A DNA stretch of 59,348 bases from an uncultured Oscillospiraceae bacterium. Lineage in GTDB: Bacteria > Bacillota > Clostridia > Oscillospirales > Oscillospiraceae. Made by a program: the position numbers and the translations under genes. The stretch is from assembly GCA_947599925.1 (NCBI GenBank), contig CANQFT010000004.1:1-59348 (forward strand), read 5' to 3'. Shown here piece by piece: positions 1 through 8,295 of this stretch. Below the pieces are notes generated by a model. The model was not told the origin of the DNA, made no database searches, and saw only the letters and a program-made list of their open reading frames with translations. Numbering within the stretch: position 1 is the first letter of the stretch; every line of letters begins with the position of its first letter.

Positions 1-512
1 TTATTGCCGTCCGAGCGGGTGGGGTTGCGGAGGTCAATGACGGAAACCCGGTAGCCGTAGTATTTTTGGGCGATAGTTCCGTAGTTTCGGGCCAAGTCCC
101 CCTTGGTATCCAACGCCAGGAAGCTCATGCCGCTGGCACAGGCGTATTCCAGGTTGGGGTACAGAAAGAAGGCGGTCTTGCCCACGCCGCTGGCACCGAT
201 CATCAGGCAGTGGATATCGTCGTTGTCCACCAGAGCGGTGACGCTGCCTTTCCTCCCGGTGCTGCCCAGCACAAGGCCCTGTTCCTTTGGCCTGCGGTTG
301 CCCTCGCGCCAATCTTTGACCCGGAATGGGACATGGGCATAGGTGGTCTTGATCTCCTTGCCGGTGGCCCACCGGGCGGTCCCATGCTGACCGTCCCCCA
401 CGGTCTTGGACTTGATGCCGTTGAGGGTGCGGTTGTCCGCCAAGACAGTGACCAGGGCGATGAAACCCACGAATCCCGCCACGGCAAAGATGAGTGGGAC
501 AAGCTGATCCAT
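1..512 (-). CDS. VirD4/TraG-type coupling protein, CD1115-like, N-terminal part
   Basis: This is the first 170 residues of the ATPase that brings relaxase-bound DNA to the conjugation channel; the gene runs off the left edge of the window. Residues 5-23 form one membrane helix. They are followed by the family-typical GDGQHGTARWAT and a Walker A motif GASGVGKT at 106-113, then LALDTKGDL and SVIDLRNPTRSDGN, which match CD1115-family VirD4 proteins. The ATG at 512 overlaps the stop of the upstream TOPRIM gene as TAATG, and that gene's last codons are purine-rich (GGAGAAAGGA), so translational coupling is likely. The family is usually about 600 residues long, so most of the ATPase domain and the C-terminus are missing here. 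Confidence 0.9.
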   Translation of the reverse strand, partial: MDQLVPLIFAVAGFVGFIALVTVLADNRTLNGIKSKTVGDGQHGTARWATGKEIKTTYAHVPFRVKDWREGNRRPKEQGLVLGSTGRKGSVTALVDNDDIHCLMIGASGVGKTAFFLYPNLEYACASGMSFLALDTKGDLARNYGTIAQKYYGYRVSVIDLRNPTRSDGN

Positions 513-1435
513 TAAGCCATCACCATTCCTTTCTCCTGAGTCTGCGTCTCAAAAGAGGCGCGGAGGTCGTCGTTCCAGTCTTTGCGTGTGGGAAGGAGGA
601 CGCCACTGAGGTGCCCTCCTTCCTGTAGCTCAGCTTGCAACCTTCTCGTTGCCTCCTGCCCGGCCTTGTCATTGTCCAGGCAGAAGATCGTTTGATCGTG
701 GCAGGGGTACTGCCCCAGAATCCAGTAGATGGGGATGCCGCTGGTCCCGCATAAAGCGACATAGCTGTGCCGCTGCCAATCCTTGGGATAGAGGGTCAGG
801 AAGGACAGCAAGTCGATGGGGGCCTCAAAAGCGTAGAGCCGCCCACTCTGTCCGATGTGGTGAAAGCTATACCGGGGGTCGCTGCTCTCCACATTGACGC
901 GGAACGTCTCCCCGCAGGTATTTGTACTGCGCTTGTGGGCGTGGAGAGGTTTTCCGGTTTCGTCCGTTCCCACAAAGACGCAGTTGTGGTATTGGGCGTC
1001 CTCGTACAGCAGTCCGGCCTTGGCAAAGTGAGAAATGACCGGGCGGCTGATGTGCCGCTGCTTCAGGAGGTAGGCGTACACCCGGCGCATATCCCCGTTC
1101 TTGGGCGGTAGCTCAAAGGGCTTGGGCGGCTCCACCACCTTCTCCTTGGCAGACGGATAGACGACCTCGCCGCTCTCCCCGCCCAACAGGAGGATCATCG
1201 CCTCCGGGTAGTTCAGGCCGTAGAAGGTCTGAACGAAGGAGATCGGCCCACCGCCCTTTTCGGCGGCGTGGTCATACCACTCGTTGCCGTTCACGGTCAC
1301 GGAGTGGTCGCTCTTGAGCCGCTTGTCCCGCCCGGAGCGGATGAGGCCCTCACCGCGAAGACGGAGGAACTCCTCCAAGTCCACGTTGGCGGCCCGGAGT
1401 TTTTGTTCCTCTGTGAAATGGATGTACTGTCCCAT
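512..1435 (-). CDS. DUF3991/TOPRIM domain protein (primase-like)
   Basis: A 307-residue protein of the DUF3991 plus TOPRIM type found next to relaxases on Clostridia ICEs; a role in DNA processing or priming during transfer is inferred. The N-terminal half holds the DUF3991-like region (GNEWYDHAAEKGGGPISF, then GLNYPEAMILLLGG). The TOPRIM half shows the acidic residues in FEAPIDLLSF and FCLDNDKAGQEA. The start is the ATG at 1435, which has AGGAGGT just upstream; an in-frame upstream extension overlaps the relaxase stop region and lacks a better site. The C-terminus, QEKGMVMA, belongs to the Met/Gln-rich tail group described in the findings. Confidence 0.85.
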   Translation of the reverse strand: MGQYIHFTEEQKLRAANVDLEEFLRLRGEGLIRSGRDKRLKSDHSVTVNGNEWYDHAAEKGGGPISFVQTFYGLNYPEAMILLLGGESGEVVYPSAKEKVVEPPKPFELPPKNGDMRRVYAYLLKQRHISRPVISHFAKAGLLYEDAQYHNCVFVGTDETGKPLHAHKRSTNTCGETFRVNVESSDPRYSFHHIGQSGRLYAFEAPIDLLSFLTLYPKDWQRHSYVALCGTSGIPIYWILGQYPCHDQTIFCLDNDKAGQEATRRLQAELQEGGHLSGVLLPTRKDWNDDLRASFETQTQEKGMVMA

Positions 1436-1445
1436 AGGGCACCTC

Positions 1446-4139
1446 CTACATTGACTGGTTGTACTTGGTTTGTTCTTCATGGTCGTCCGGCTTGTGGCCC
1501 ATGGCGAGGCGTTTCTCCATGAGCTGTTTTCTCCGCTTGCTGTCGATGCGGATACCGGCAGGGTTAGTGGGCGGTACGGAGTTTTCCCGAAAGACCCGGC
1601 TCAGATGATAGAGGAGCCGGACGGCACATTGAAAAGGTGTGGGGCCGTGGAACTCGCCCCAGTGGTCCAGGAACCATTTGGCGTACTCATTTCCCTGGGC
1701 CGCAGATTGGGTGAGCCACTGGCGGGCGGTATCCTCGTCCTTCTCCACCTCACGGCCCAGGAGATAGAGCTTGCCAAGTTGGTACTGGGCGTACTGGTTG
1801 CCCTGTTCGGCGGAGACGGTCAGGTACTTTACTGCCTTGGCGATATCCTTGGGGACGTCCTCACCCTTGAGGTAGAGCGCTCCCAGCTTATACTGGGCGT
1901 ACTGATTGCCCAGGTCAGCAGAGCGTTGGAGCCAGCGGAGGGCCGCTTCCACATTTTTAGGAGAGTCCTCTCCGGTAAGATAGAGTTTGCCGAGGGCGTA
2001 GGCGGCATAGCTGTTTTCCTGCTCTGCCGCCGCGGAGAACCAGATCACCGCTTGGAGGATATTTTTCTCCACGCCCCTGCCATCCCGGTAGAGCTTGCCG
2101 AGGGCGTATTGGGCGCAGTCCTGGCCCGCCTCGGCGGACTGAGTGAGCCACGCCACCGCCTGCTCCACTTCCTCCGGGCCGGCACTCTCGTCCGCCAGGA
2201 TCAGCTTTGCCAGTTGGTATTGGGCGTGGGGGTTGCCCAGCCGAGCGGCCTTTTCGAACCACTCACGGGCTTCCGCCTCGCTCTGCTCCGTGCCGACGCC
2301 GTGGAGTTTCATCCAGCCCAGCCGGTACTGGAGCTTGTCGTCATGGCTCTGGGCTTCCAGAGAGTGAAACCCCTGGTAGGCTCGTTGGAACCACTCATCG
2401 GCCTCTGCACTGTTTTGCTCACAGCCCTTTCCATCCCGGAGGAGCTTTGCCAGCTCATAGGCGGCGTAGGGAAAACCCTGCCTTGCGGACGCGGCATAGA
2501 GGCGGTAGGCATCTTCATCACTCTGGGCTACGCCCTGACCTCGGAGGTACATCCCGGCCAGAGAGTATTGGGCATACTTGTGGCCTTGCTTTACCGCCAT
2601 CCCGAACCAGTCAGCGGCGGCGGAGTAGTCCTGTTCCGTCCCCAGTCCCCCGGCGTAGAGCTTGCCGATTCGGTACTCAATGTACCGGCTGGGCTTTGCG
2701 CCCTCCAGCGTCTGGAACACCTCCAGTGCCTTTGCGTACCACGCCTGGGCTGTCTCCGGGTCTGCCTCCCGGCCCAGGCCGTCTGCGTACATCCGACCCA
2801 GGTCGCACATGGCCAGAGCGTTGCCGCTCTCCGCTTCCCGGAGAAAGAGGTCGTGGGCTTTCTGGAAGTCCGGGGGATGCTCCTCCGAGCCGTAGAGGTA
2901 GACCCGGCCCTGCTTGTAGTCCTCGCTCCACTCTACCTTCGGCTCATAGTCGGGCGGGCTGTCATCTTCTGGCGAGGCATCCTCCGCCTCTGGAGCGGGA
3001 GCGTCCGGCAGAGGCGGGTCGGGGATCCGCTCCTCTGGCATCTCCATTTGGCCCAGGCGCAGGGCTTCCTGAATGACCATGTTCTTGATGGACTTAAACT
3101 CCTTTTGCTGGGAGAGGGGGAGGCGCTGCCGGGGCTTGACCTTGTAGTAGCTCTCCAGCTCATCTCGGAGCCTGTTCCACACCTCATAGCACTCTGCCAC
3201 CTGGGGCAGCTTCGCCAGCTCCCCCACGATATCGTCCACCTGCTCCTTCACCGGCGCGGGCAGATACCCATAGACCTTTTTGCCGGACACGGAGGAGAGC
3301 GCGGAGGCCAGTGCTTCCATCTTCCGTTCTATGACCGGGCTGTCACAACGGGCGGACTCCATCTGTGCAATCAGCTCCCCCATGGCCTTCCGTGCGGAGG
3401 CGGCGACCTCCTTGTAAGAGATATCCTTCCGCTGGTAGAGCTGCTGGAGTTCCCCTTGGAAGATGTCGTTGGTCAGCTTGGAGCGGATAGACTTGATACC
3501 CTCTTTGGTGAGGTAGCCCTGCTTGGGGTCTTGAGACCACACCATCATGTGGACGTGGGGGTGGTGACCCTCGTCGTGGAACGCAGCGTACCAGCGCAGG
3601 TCTTGGGGCGGGATCTTCATGGCGGCGGCGATCTCACCGCTGTGGCGCATGAGGAGCTGCCGCCACGCAGCGGCGGAGTCATAGCCCAGCCGTGTGGCGT
3701 CCTCTCTCCGCAGGGAGAGGATGAACGTCCACTCGTTTCCGGCGTGGGACTGTTCCTCTGCCAGCGCTCCGTCCAGAGACACCACCGGGGCGCTGGAAAA
3801 GAGACCGTGGCCACCATGCTGCTCCGCCCGTGGCCGGGTGGCGATGTACTTCATGTACCCATCGCCCTCCTTCAGAGCGTGGGCGTTGTAGTCTATCGCC
3901 GCTGTGATGAACGCCGAGGCGGTGGAGACCGTGGGGTTAGTTTGGTAGTCCTCATACTCGAAGAGTTCGTTGCTGTCAGGGTAGTCCCTGAGCAGGTCAG
4001 CGATGAGTTTCTGCTGGGGCTGGGAGGGAGCGCCGTTGCCGAGGATCTTCTCTACTCCTTCACGGGTGGCGATGTACTTGAGGTATCCGCTGCCGCCGCC
4101 CCCCTTGATGTAGCCGGACTTGATCACCAGCTTCGGCAT
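1446..4139 (-). CDS. MobL-type relaxase with C-terminal Sel1 repeats
   Basis: An 897-residue relaxase expected to nick oriT and lead the strand into the recipient. The N-terminal region carries GYLKYIATREGVE (residues 18-30), a second GYMKYIATRP (94-103) and the metal-binding histidine cluster HDEGHHPHVH at 188-197, the three-His motif of MobP/MobL enzymes. A charged, proline-rich linker (about 380-420) leads to roughly eleven Sel1-type repeats (A-Y-LG-LY-G pattern) up to about residue 850. These are helical solenoids normally used for protein contacts, so the repeats may dock the relaxase to the channel or to other proteins. It is followed at short spacing by the TOPRIM gene. The protein ends in NQSM, part of the shared tail pattern. 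ATG at 4139. Confidence 0.92.
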   Translation of the reverse strand: MPKLVIKSGYIKGGGGSGYLKYIATREGVEKILGNGAPSQPQQKLIADLLRDYPDSNELFEYEDYQTNPTVSTASAFITAAIDYNAHALKEGDGYMKYIATRPRAEQHGGHGLFSSAPVVSLDGALAEEQSHAGNEWTFILSLRREDATRLGYDSAAAWRQLLMRHSGEIAAAMKIPPQDLRWYAAFHDEGHHPHVHMMVWSQDPKQGYLTKEGIKSIRSKLTNDIFQGELQQLYQRKDISYKEVAASARKAMGELIAQMESARCDSPVIERKMEALASALSSVSGKKVYGYLPAPVKEQVDDIVGELAKLPQVAECYEVWNRLRDELESYYKVKPRQRLPLSQQKEFKSIKNMVIQEALRLGQMEMPEERIPDPPLPDAPAPEAEDASPEDDSPPDYEPKVEWSEDYKQGRVYLYGSEEHPPDFQKAHDLFLREAESGNALAMCDLGRMYADGLGREADPETAQAWYAKALEVFQTLEGAKPSRYIEYRIGKLYAGGLGTEQDYSAAADWFGMAVKQGHKYAQYSLAGMYLRGQGVAQSDEDAYRLYAASARQGFPYAAYELAKLLRDGKGCEQNSAEADEWFQRAYQGFHSLEAQSHDDKLQYRLGWMKLHGVGTEQSEAEAREWFEKAARLGNPHAQYQLAKLILADESAGPEEVEQAVAWLTQSAEAGQDCAQYALGKLYRDGRGVEKNILQAVIWFSAAAEQENSYAAYALGKLYLTGEDSPKNVEAALRWLQRSADLGNQYAQYKLGALYLKGEDVPKDIAKAVKYLTVSAEQGNQYAQYQLGKLYLLGREVEKDEDTARQWLTQSAAQGNEYAKWFLDHWGEFHGPTPFQCAVRLLYHLSRVFRENSVPPTNPAGIRIDSKRRKQLMEKRLAMGHKPDDHEEQTKYNQSM

Positions 4140-4142
4140 AGG

Positions 4143-4541
4143 CTACGCCTCCCGCTGGAATTGGAGGATGTCCTTGAATTCGATTTGCCCGTTGGTTTTC
4201 TTCACGTCATTGACGCATCGGCCGCGGAGCCGCTGGAGGGTGGCCTGATCCACGTCCGTGTCGGCGGCGATGATGTGGGAGAGGATGCCCAGCTCCACCG
4301 ACTGCTTGAACAGGAGCCTACCGATGCGGTCTGCCATGACGCCCAGCGTCCCCTCCAGGATATCGGAGAGCGTGGAGGGGAGGTAGGTGTCCTCCTTGGC
4401 GTGGAGATAGCCTGTGTAGAAGCGCACGGCCTTTTCAATAAACTCGCTCTGGGTCTTGCAGTTGTCCTGCTTGTAGTTGTCACGAACCAGCTTCAGGGTG
4501 TCCTCCTCCGCCCAGAGCGCAAACCTTGTTTTTTCGCTCAA
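4143..4541 (-). CDS. Relaxosome accessory protein, ribbon-helix-helix type (MobC-like)
   Basis: A 132-residue protein directly upstream of the relaxase, separated by three bases. SEFIEKAVRFYTGYL fits a ribbon-helix-helix DNA-binding fold preceded by a short strand (EKTRFALWA), as in proteins that mark oriT for the relaxase. The reading frame extends upstream, but that part overlaps the candidate oriT and reads as low-complexity. The chosen start is TTG at 4541, which has AGAAGG seven bases before it and gives an N-terminus beginning LSEKTRF. The role is inferred from position and fold; no specific family name was recognised. Confidence 0.7.
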   Translation of the reverse strand: MSEKTRFALWAEEDTLKLVRDNYKQDNCKTQSEFIEKAVRFYTGYLHAKEDTYLPSTLSDILEGTLGVMADRIGRLLFKQSVELGILSHIIAADTDVDQATLQRLRGRCVNDVKKTNGQIEFKDILQFQREA

Positions 4542-4671
4542 AACTGCACCTTCTTTCCCAAAAAATCCGCTGTAACCCACGGCATAGCCCTTGAGCGGTG
4601 GGCTGTTCCCGTATTCACAACGCAAAATCACTGTTTTTCCCTTCGCAATGACCCACTGCCCGAAGCCCTTA

Positions 4672-4728
4672 GACCGTCCGCACTGCGGGCGGTCGTGGGT
4701 GGGAGTGGGGCGCTTGCGACCCACTCCC
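4672..4728. other. Candidate oriT: two inverted repeats upstream of the relaxosome genes
   Basis: The stretch 4542-4872 has no convincing gene. It holds two adjacent inverted repeats. The first is GACCGTCCGCA (4672-4682) against TGCGGGCGGTC (4684-4694), with one wobble position. The second is a perfect GGGAGTGGG (4701-4709) against CCCACTCCC (4720-4728) enclosing GCGCTTGCGA. Paired repeats directly upstream of a RHH accessory gene and relaxase are where oriT is expected. The nick site cannot be assigned from the sequence alone. Confidence 0.5.
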
Positions 4729-4862
4729 TTTCTACCTGCTTTCTTTTCGTACCGGCCCCCTTGCGCTCACCTGTGCCGTTACGGGCTTGCGCTCCTGGGT
4801 GTGGGCTGGGAGCCGTCCCGGTCAGGCCGGGGCCACACGGCGGCCCACAGGCGGTGACGTGG

Positions 4863-4901
4863 GCATAATAAAGGAGCCGCTCCCTTGCCGGGAACGGCTC
4901 C
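4863..4901 (-). terminator. Intrinsic terminator after the YolD gene
   Basis: Read on the minus strand, GGAGCCG (4901-4895) pairs with CGGCTCC (4879-4873), with an inner TCCC/GGGA pairing, followed by TTTATTAT. It would end transcripts from the polymerase/YolD pair before the oriT region. Confidence 0.65.
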
Positions 4902-4934
4902 ATGCTCTGCCGACTTATTTTGCGGGAGGGTCAG

Positions 4935-5357
4935 TCACTCCACGCGGTTGAATATCTCACTGTCCAGCTCCACGATATCATCCACCGGGATCTTGCCGCC
5001 GTCCTCCATGACGAGGATTCGATTCAGCGCATCCATCTTTCGGATGCGGCCCTGGGTGGTGACGTAGGAGCCGCCCTCCTTGCGCCGGTCCGGTTGGAAC
5101 CAGGTGACGGATACCAGAGGCGGGTCACCCTCCCAGGTCAGAACCAGTCGGAGGCGCTCGTCCAGCGCCGCCAGCTCATCCTCGCCCAGCTCCACCCGCC
5201 GGTCAGTGAGTCGGGCCGTCTCCTTGACCGCGTCATCGTATCCGGTGAGAGCCGCGAAGGGAGAGAACTGCGCCGCCCGGTCCAGCCGGGACATCCTGGG
5301 GTGCTTCTTGGAGGTGGGGTGGGGCAGGTTCAGGAGGTCATCGTAGTTGTCCGTCAT
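4935..5357 (-). CDS. YolD-like protein
   Basis: A 140-residue protein with the YolD-like signature MSRLDRAAQFSPFAAL near residue 22, a small domain repeatedly found beside Y-family polymerase genes in Firmicutes. Its start overlaps the polymerase stop by four bases (ATGA at 5354-5357), so the two are co-translated. The C-terminal part (GRIRKMDALNRILVMEDG) looks like a small beta-barrel. The function is inferred: a partner or regulator of the translesion polymerase. The pair is downstream of a LexA-like box at 6949-6962. Confidence 0.8.
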   Translation of the reverse strand: MTDNYDDLLNLPHPTSKKHPRMSRLDRAAQFSPFAALTGYDDAVKETARLTDRRVELGEDELAALDERLRLVLTWEGDPPLVSVTWFQPDRRKEGGSYVTTQGRIRKMDALNRILVMEDGGKIPVDDIVELDSEIFNRVE

Positions 5358-6883
5358 GCCTTGTGACCTCCGATCTGCTCGTTGCGATCCTTGGTGGTGG
5401 CGCCCTCCACCAGATTGGCTCCCTTGAGGATGGCGTTCTTGCCGTACTTCTTCTTGATAGACAGCACCGCTTTCTGCCGCTGCCGCTCCCGCTGGAGGGC
5501 GGCGGCTTCTCGCTCTCGTCGCGCATCCTCCGCTGCCTGATCGGTGAACAGGTCGAGCTGTTCCACCGCCTCCTCCTGGGGGAGCGCATCCTCCCGCACC
5601 ACATGAGCCGCCACCAGGTAGACCCGGCGCACCAGCAGGTCGGGATCGACCACCCGGTCAAAGAGTTCCATCATCCCCTGGGTGATGGCCTTGGTGGATG
5701 AGGTGTACTGACTGAGGTTGTGGGTGCCGTGTGCGTGCTTGGGGATCTCCCGGCCATAGTGGTCGGTGGTGATCTCGCCATAGTAGGCTTTCCGCTTCTT
5801 CGGGTCTCTGAGCTTTTCCATGTCGTAGCCAACGGTGAGGATGAGTTGGTTGGTGATCAGCCCCTTGTCCACCAAGTCCAGAGCCAGTTGGTCGGCCATC
5901 TCCCACACCACCAGCCGAGCCTTGTCGTAGTCATAGGGGCAGTGGAGGACTTGCCCTGAACCGATGGAGTTGGACTGGGGCTTGTACGCTTTGATGTCCG
6001 CGATGGTGGTGGGCTCCCAGCCCCAGGCGTGGTCGATGAGCAGCTCGGCGTTGACGCCGAAGAGCTTGTAGAGGAGATCCTCGCTGAACCGCATCCCCGG
6101 CTCTCCGATGGAACACCGGGCCACATCTCCCATGGTGTAGAGGCCGTTCTGCTCCAGCTTGCGCTCGTAGCCCTTGCCCACCCGCCAGAAGTCAGTGAGG
6201 GGCCGGTGAGTCCAGAGATTCTTGCGGTAGCTGTACTCATCCAGCTCCGCGATGCGGACGCCGTTCTCGTCCGGCTCAACGTGCTTGGCCACGATATCCA
6301 TGGCCACCTTGCAGAGATAGAGGTTGGGCCCGATCCCAGCGGTGGCGGTGATGCCGGTGGTACGCAGCACGTCCAGGATCACCGTCATGGCGAACTCCCG
6401 CGCCGTCTGTTTGGCGGTGGGCAGGTAGTCGGTCACGTCCATGAACACCTCGTCTATGGAGTAGACGTGGATATCCTCCGGGGCCACATACTTCAGGTAC
6501 ACCTGATAGATCCGGGTACTCCACTCCATGTAGTGCGCCATCTGGGGCGGGGCGACGATGTAGTCCAGGGCGTACTCCGCGTGGGCCTTCACCTCATGGT
6601 CGTCGCTGGACGCTCCTGTCAGCTTGTGGCCGGGGGCCTTCCGCTGCCGCTGGGCGTTGATCTCCCTGACCTTCTGCACCACCTCAAAGAGCCGGGGCCG
6701 GCCGGGGATGCCGTATGCTTTGAGGCTGGGGGACACGGCCAGGCAGATGGTCTTTTCCGTCCGGCTCTTGTCGGCCACCACCAGGTTGGTGGTCAGCGGG
6801 TCAAGACCCCGCTCCACGCACTCCACGGAGGCGTAGAAGGACTTCAGGTCGATGGCGATATAGGTGCGCTGTTTTTCCTTCAT
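5354..6883 (-). CDS. Y-family DNA polymerase (UmuC/UvrX-like)
   Basis: A 509-residue error-prone translesion polymerase. It shows the palm motifs YIAIDLKSFYASVECVERG (residues 8-26) and VYSIDEVFMDVTDY, which hold the catalytic acidic residues. Helix-hairpin-helix and little-finger regions follow, and the tail is basic and coiled-coil-like (EREAAALQRERQRQKAVL). ATG at 6883 has GGAGG ten bases upstream; a longer in-frame extension runs through the promoter and was rejected. The C-terminal LDLF (in VEQLDLFTD) resembles a sliding-clamp binding motif. Mobile-element copies are thought to help copy damaged or newly entered DNA. The upstream promoter overlaps a LexA-type operator, so induction by DNA damage is likely. 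Confidence 0.92.
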   Translation of the reverse strand: MKEKQRTYIAIDLKSFYASVECVERGLDPLTTNLVVADKSRTEKTICLAVSPSLKAYGIPGRPRLFEVVQKVREINAQRQRKAPGHKLTGASSDDHEVKAHAEYALDYIVAPPQMAHYMEWSTRIYQVYLKYVAPEDIHVYSIDEVFMDVTDYLPTAKQTAREFAMTVILDVLRTTGITATAGIGPNLYLCKVAMDIVAKHVEPDENGVRIAELDEYSYRKNLWTHRPLTDFWRVGKGYERKLEQNGLYTMGDVARCSIGEPGMRFSEDLLYKLFGVNAELLIDHAWGWEPTTIADIKAYKPQSNSIGSGQVLHCPYDYDKARLVVWEMADQLALDLVDKGLITNQLILTVGYDMEKLRDPKKRKAYYGEITTDHYGREIPKHAHGTHNLSQYTSSTKAITQGMMELFDRVVDPDLLVRRVYLVAAHVVREDALPQEEAVEQLDLFTDQAAEDARREREAAALQRERQRQKAVLSIKKKYGKNAILKGANLVEGATTKDRNEQIGGHKA

Positions 6884-6923
6884 CCCTCTCCGCCTCCTTT
6901 TCCTCTCTGCGGTAGTATCTCTT

Positions 6924-6962
6924 ATTTTAGCAGACTCAACGGCAAAAAGCAACATTTGTTCG
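6924..6962 (-). promoter_or_regulatory. SOS promoter: sigma-A-type elements overlapping a LexA box
   Basis: Minus-strand -35 TTGCTT (6952-6947) and -10 TAAAAT (6929-6924) are separated by 17 bases. Overlapping the -35 is CGAACAAATGTTGC (6962-6949), which matches the Gram-positive LexA consensus CGAACRNRYGTTYC at 13 of 14 positions. It drives the Y-family polymerase and YolD. Confidence 0.8.
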
Positions 6963-6973
6963 ATAGCATTTTC

Positions 6974-8023
6974 TTACATCTGCATCATCGGGCCAGACTG
7001 CTGGGGAGGGATTTGGGTTACCTCCGCCGGGGCCGCTTCGCCCAATCCATCCGAGAGATACTGCGCTTTGGCCTCCTCCAATGAGAGGCCCATCTGCTCC
7101 TTGCAGTCAGCGTCCATCTTGGTGAACAGGGCGGCGCACTCCTCCTGAGAGAGATGGTACTGGTATTGTGTGTAGCCGTCCTCCCGCATGAGGTAGACCT
7201 CCAGTGTGTCGCAGACACAGCCACGATCCATGTCGTAGTTGGCGTAGAGGTTGACCCATTCTTCGTCCTTCTTTGCGCTGATGCCGAAAACCGCGCCAGA
7301 GTCAAAATCGACCGGCGCAAAGAATTCCAGGCGGTTGCCGATCTGACTGGCCTCATCCTCGAAGCTGATTTTGTCTACGGGGAGCGGTTGCGCACCTCGG
7401 ATGAACACAGGCCGCTGGGGACAGAGAAGCTCCAGCCGGTCCAGCCGCTCCCGGAAGCTGTCCCGCTTGGTGATCCAGTCAGTCGATTCCTTTTTTGCCG
7501 CATAGTAGACAGCGGTGCTGACTTCCCGAACCCGGTGGGTCTCCCAGCCGTCCTTGGCGTCCAGCATAGAAAACTCACCGGCATCCAGGTTGATGTCATA
7601 GACGCCAACCACACGGGGGGAGCCGCTGACGGCCTCGGCCACATACCGCTCCATCTCCGCCTCTGTCAGCGGAGCGCCGTCCGAACACAGTCCTTGGCCC
7701 CCATTCTCTCCCCGAAGGTACCGGCGGAGACGCTGGGCCACTTGGAAGGGGGTCTCTCCTCTCTCGATAAGGCAGATGCGAGTTTCCTTGAACTCGGTGA
7801 CGCGGGTGACAGAGAAGCGGCGGCTGCGCTCCTGGGCCTCCGCCCGCTGCTTGTCCTCCTGGCGGATCTCGTCGGTGATGCGGTCCCGCACATCCTGGGG
7901 GAGCGTCTGGATGAGCGCATCCATCTGCTCCCGCATCAGCGTATCCATAGTTTTTCCTGTGGCGGACTCCAATGCCGCGCACCAGCGACTGTCCAACCAC
8001 AGGGTAATATCACGGCTGTCCAT
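6974..8023 (-). CDS. ICE accessory protein of unknown function
   Basis: A 349-residue cytoplasmic protein with no signal peptide or membrane helix. The N-terminal third is highly charged and helical (TDEIRQEDKQRAEAQERSRR). The middle contains a repeated beta-type region (VGVYDINLDAGEFSMLDAKD). I do not recognise a family with confidence. The start is ATG at 8023 with AGGAGG upstream, overlapping the end of the DUF6103-like gene by 14 bases. The C-terminus, QQSGPMMQM, is one of the clearest examples of the shared Gln/Gly/Met tail, and it is not part of any downstream ribosome binding site, since the next gene begins about 90 bases further on. Confidence 0.75.
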   Translation of the reverse strand: MDSRDITLWLDSRWCAALESATGKTMDTLMREQMDALIQTLPQDVRDRITDEIRQEDKQRAEAQERSRRFSVTRVTEFKETRICLIERGETPFQVAQRLRRYLRGENGGQGLCSDGAPLTEAEMERYVAEAVSGSPRVVGVYDINLDAGEFSMLDAKDGWETHRVREVSTAVYYAAKKESTDWITKRDSFRERLDRLELLCPQRPVFIRGAQPLPVDKISFEDEASQIGNRLEFFAPVDFDSGAVFGISAKKDEEWVNLYANYDMDRGCVCDTLEVYLMREDGYTQYQYHLSQEECAALFTKMDADCKEQMGLSLEEAKAQYLSDGLGEAAPAEVTQIPPQQSGPMMQM

Positions 8024-8285
8024 GGGCAAGTTCCTCCTTTGCTTCAGGTTTTGGTTTTTGGCTGGCCTGGGGCTTTGGGGCAGGAACTTTGGGCTTGGGT
8101 TTGGGCTTGGTCCCGTTGACTCCCTCCACAAACTGCCGCACAACCTCCGGCACCATCTGCTCATAGAGCTGCCCCATGGTCTCGTCCAGCTTCTTCTGGA
8201 TGGTGGTGTTCTGTTCTTTCAGGTAAAACTCCAACGCCTGGAGCTTCCAGTCATCCAGGGTGAGGGTGATGCTGACCTTCTGCAT
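8010..8285 (-). CDS. Small DUF6103-like protein
   Basis: A 91-residue protein. The N-terminal part (VSITLTLDDWKLQALEFYL) suggests a short beta strand and helix like ribbon-helix-helix proteins. The C-terminal third is a Lys/Pro-rich repeat (KPKPKPKVPAPKPQ), probably disordered and nucleic-acid or surface binding. The family assignment to DUF6103, common on Clostridia ICEs, is by resemblance only. It lies between the cell-wall hydrolase and the unknown 349-residue protein and overlaps the latter's start. Confidence 0.65.
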   Translation of the reverse strand: MQKVSITLTLDDWKLQALEFYLKEQNTTIQKKLDETMGQLYEQMVPEVVRQFVEGVNGTKPKPKPKVPAPKPQASQKPKPEAKEELAHGQP

Positions 8286-8295
8286 AAGTACCTCC

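Noticed and set aside
4542-4724. Longer N-terminus for the RHH accessory protein starting at 4724
   Set aside because: The added 61 residues overlap the candidate oriT repeats, while TTG at 4541 has a well-placed ribosome binding site.
1470-4868. An 1132-codon plus-strand open frame antisense to the relaxase
   Set aside because: Same compositional effect; the minus strand carries recognisable relaxase and Sel1 motifs.
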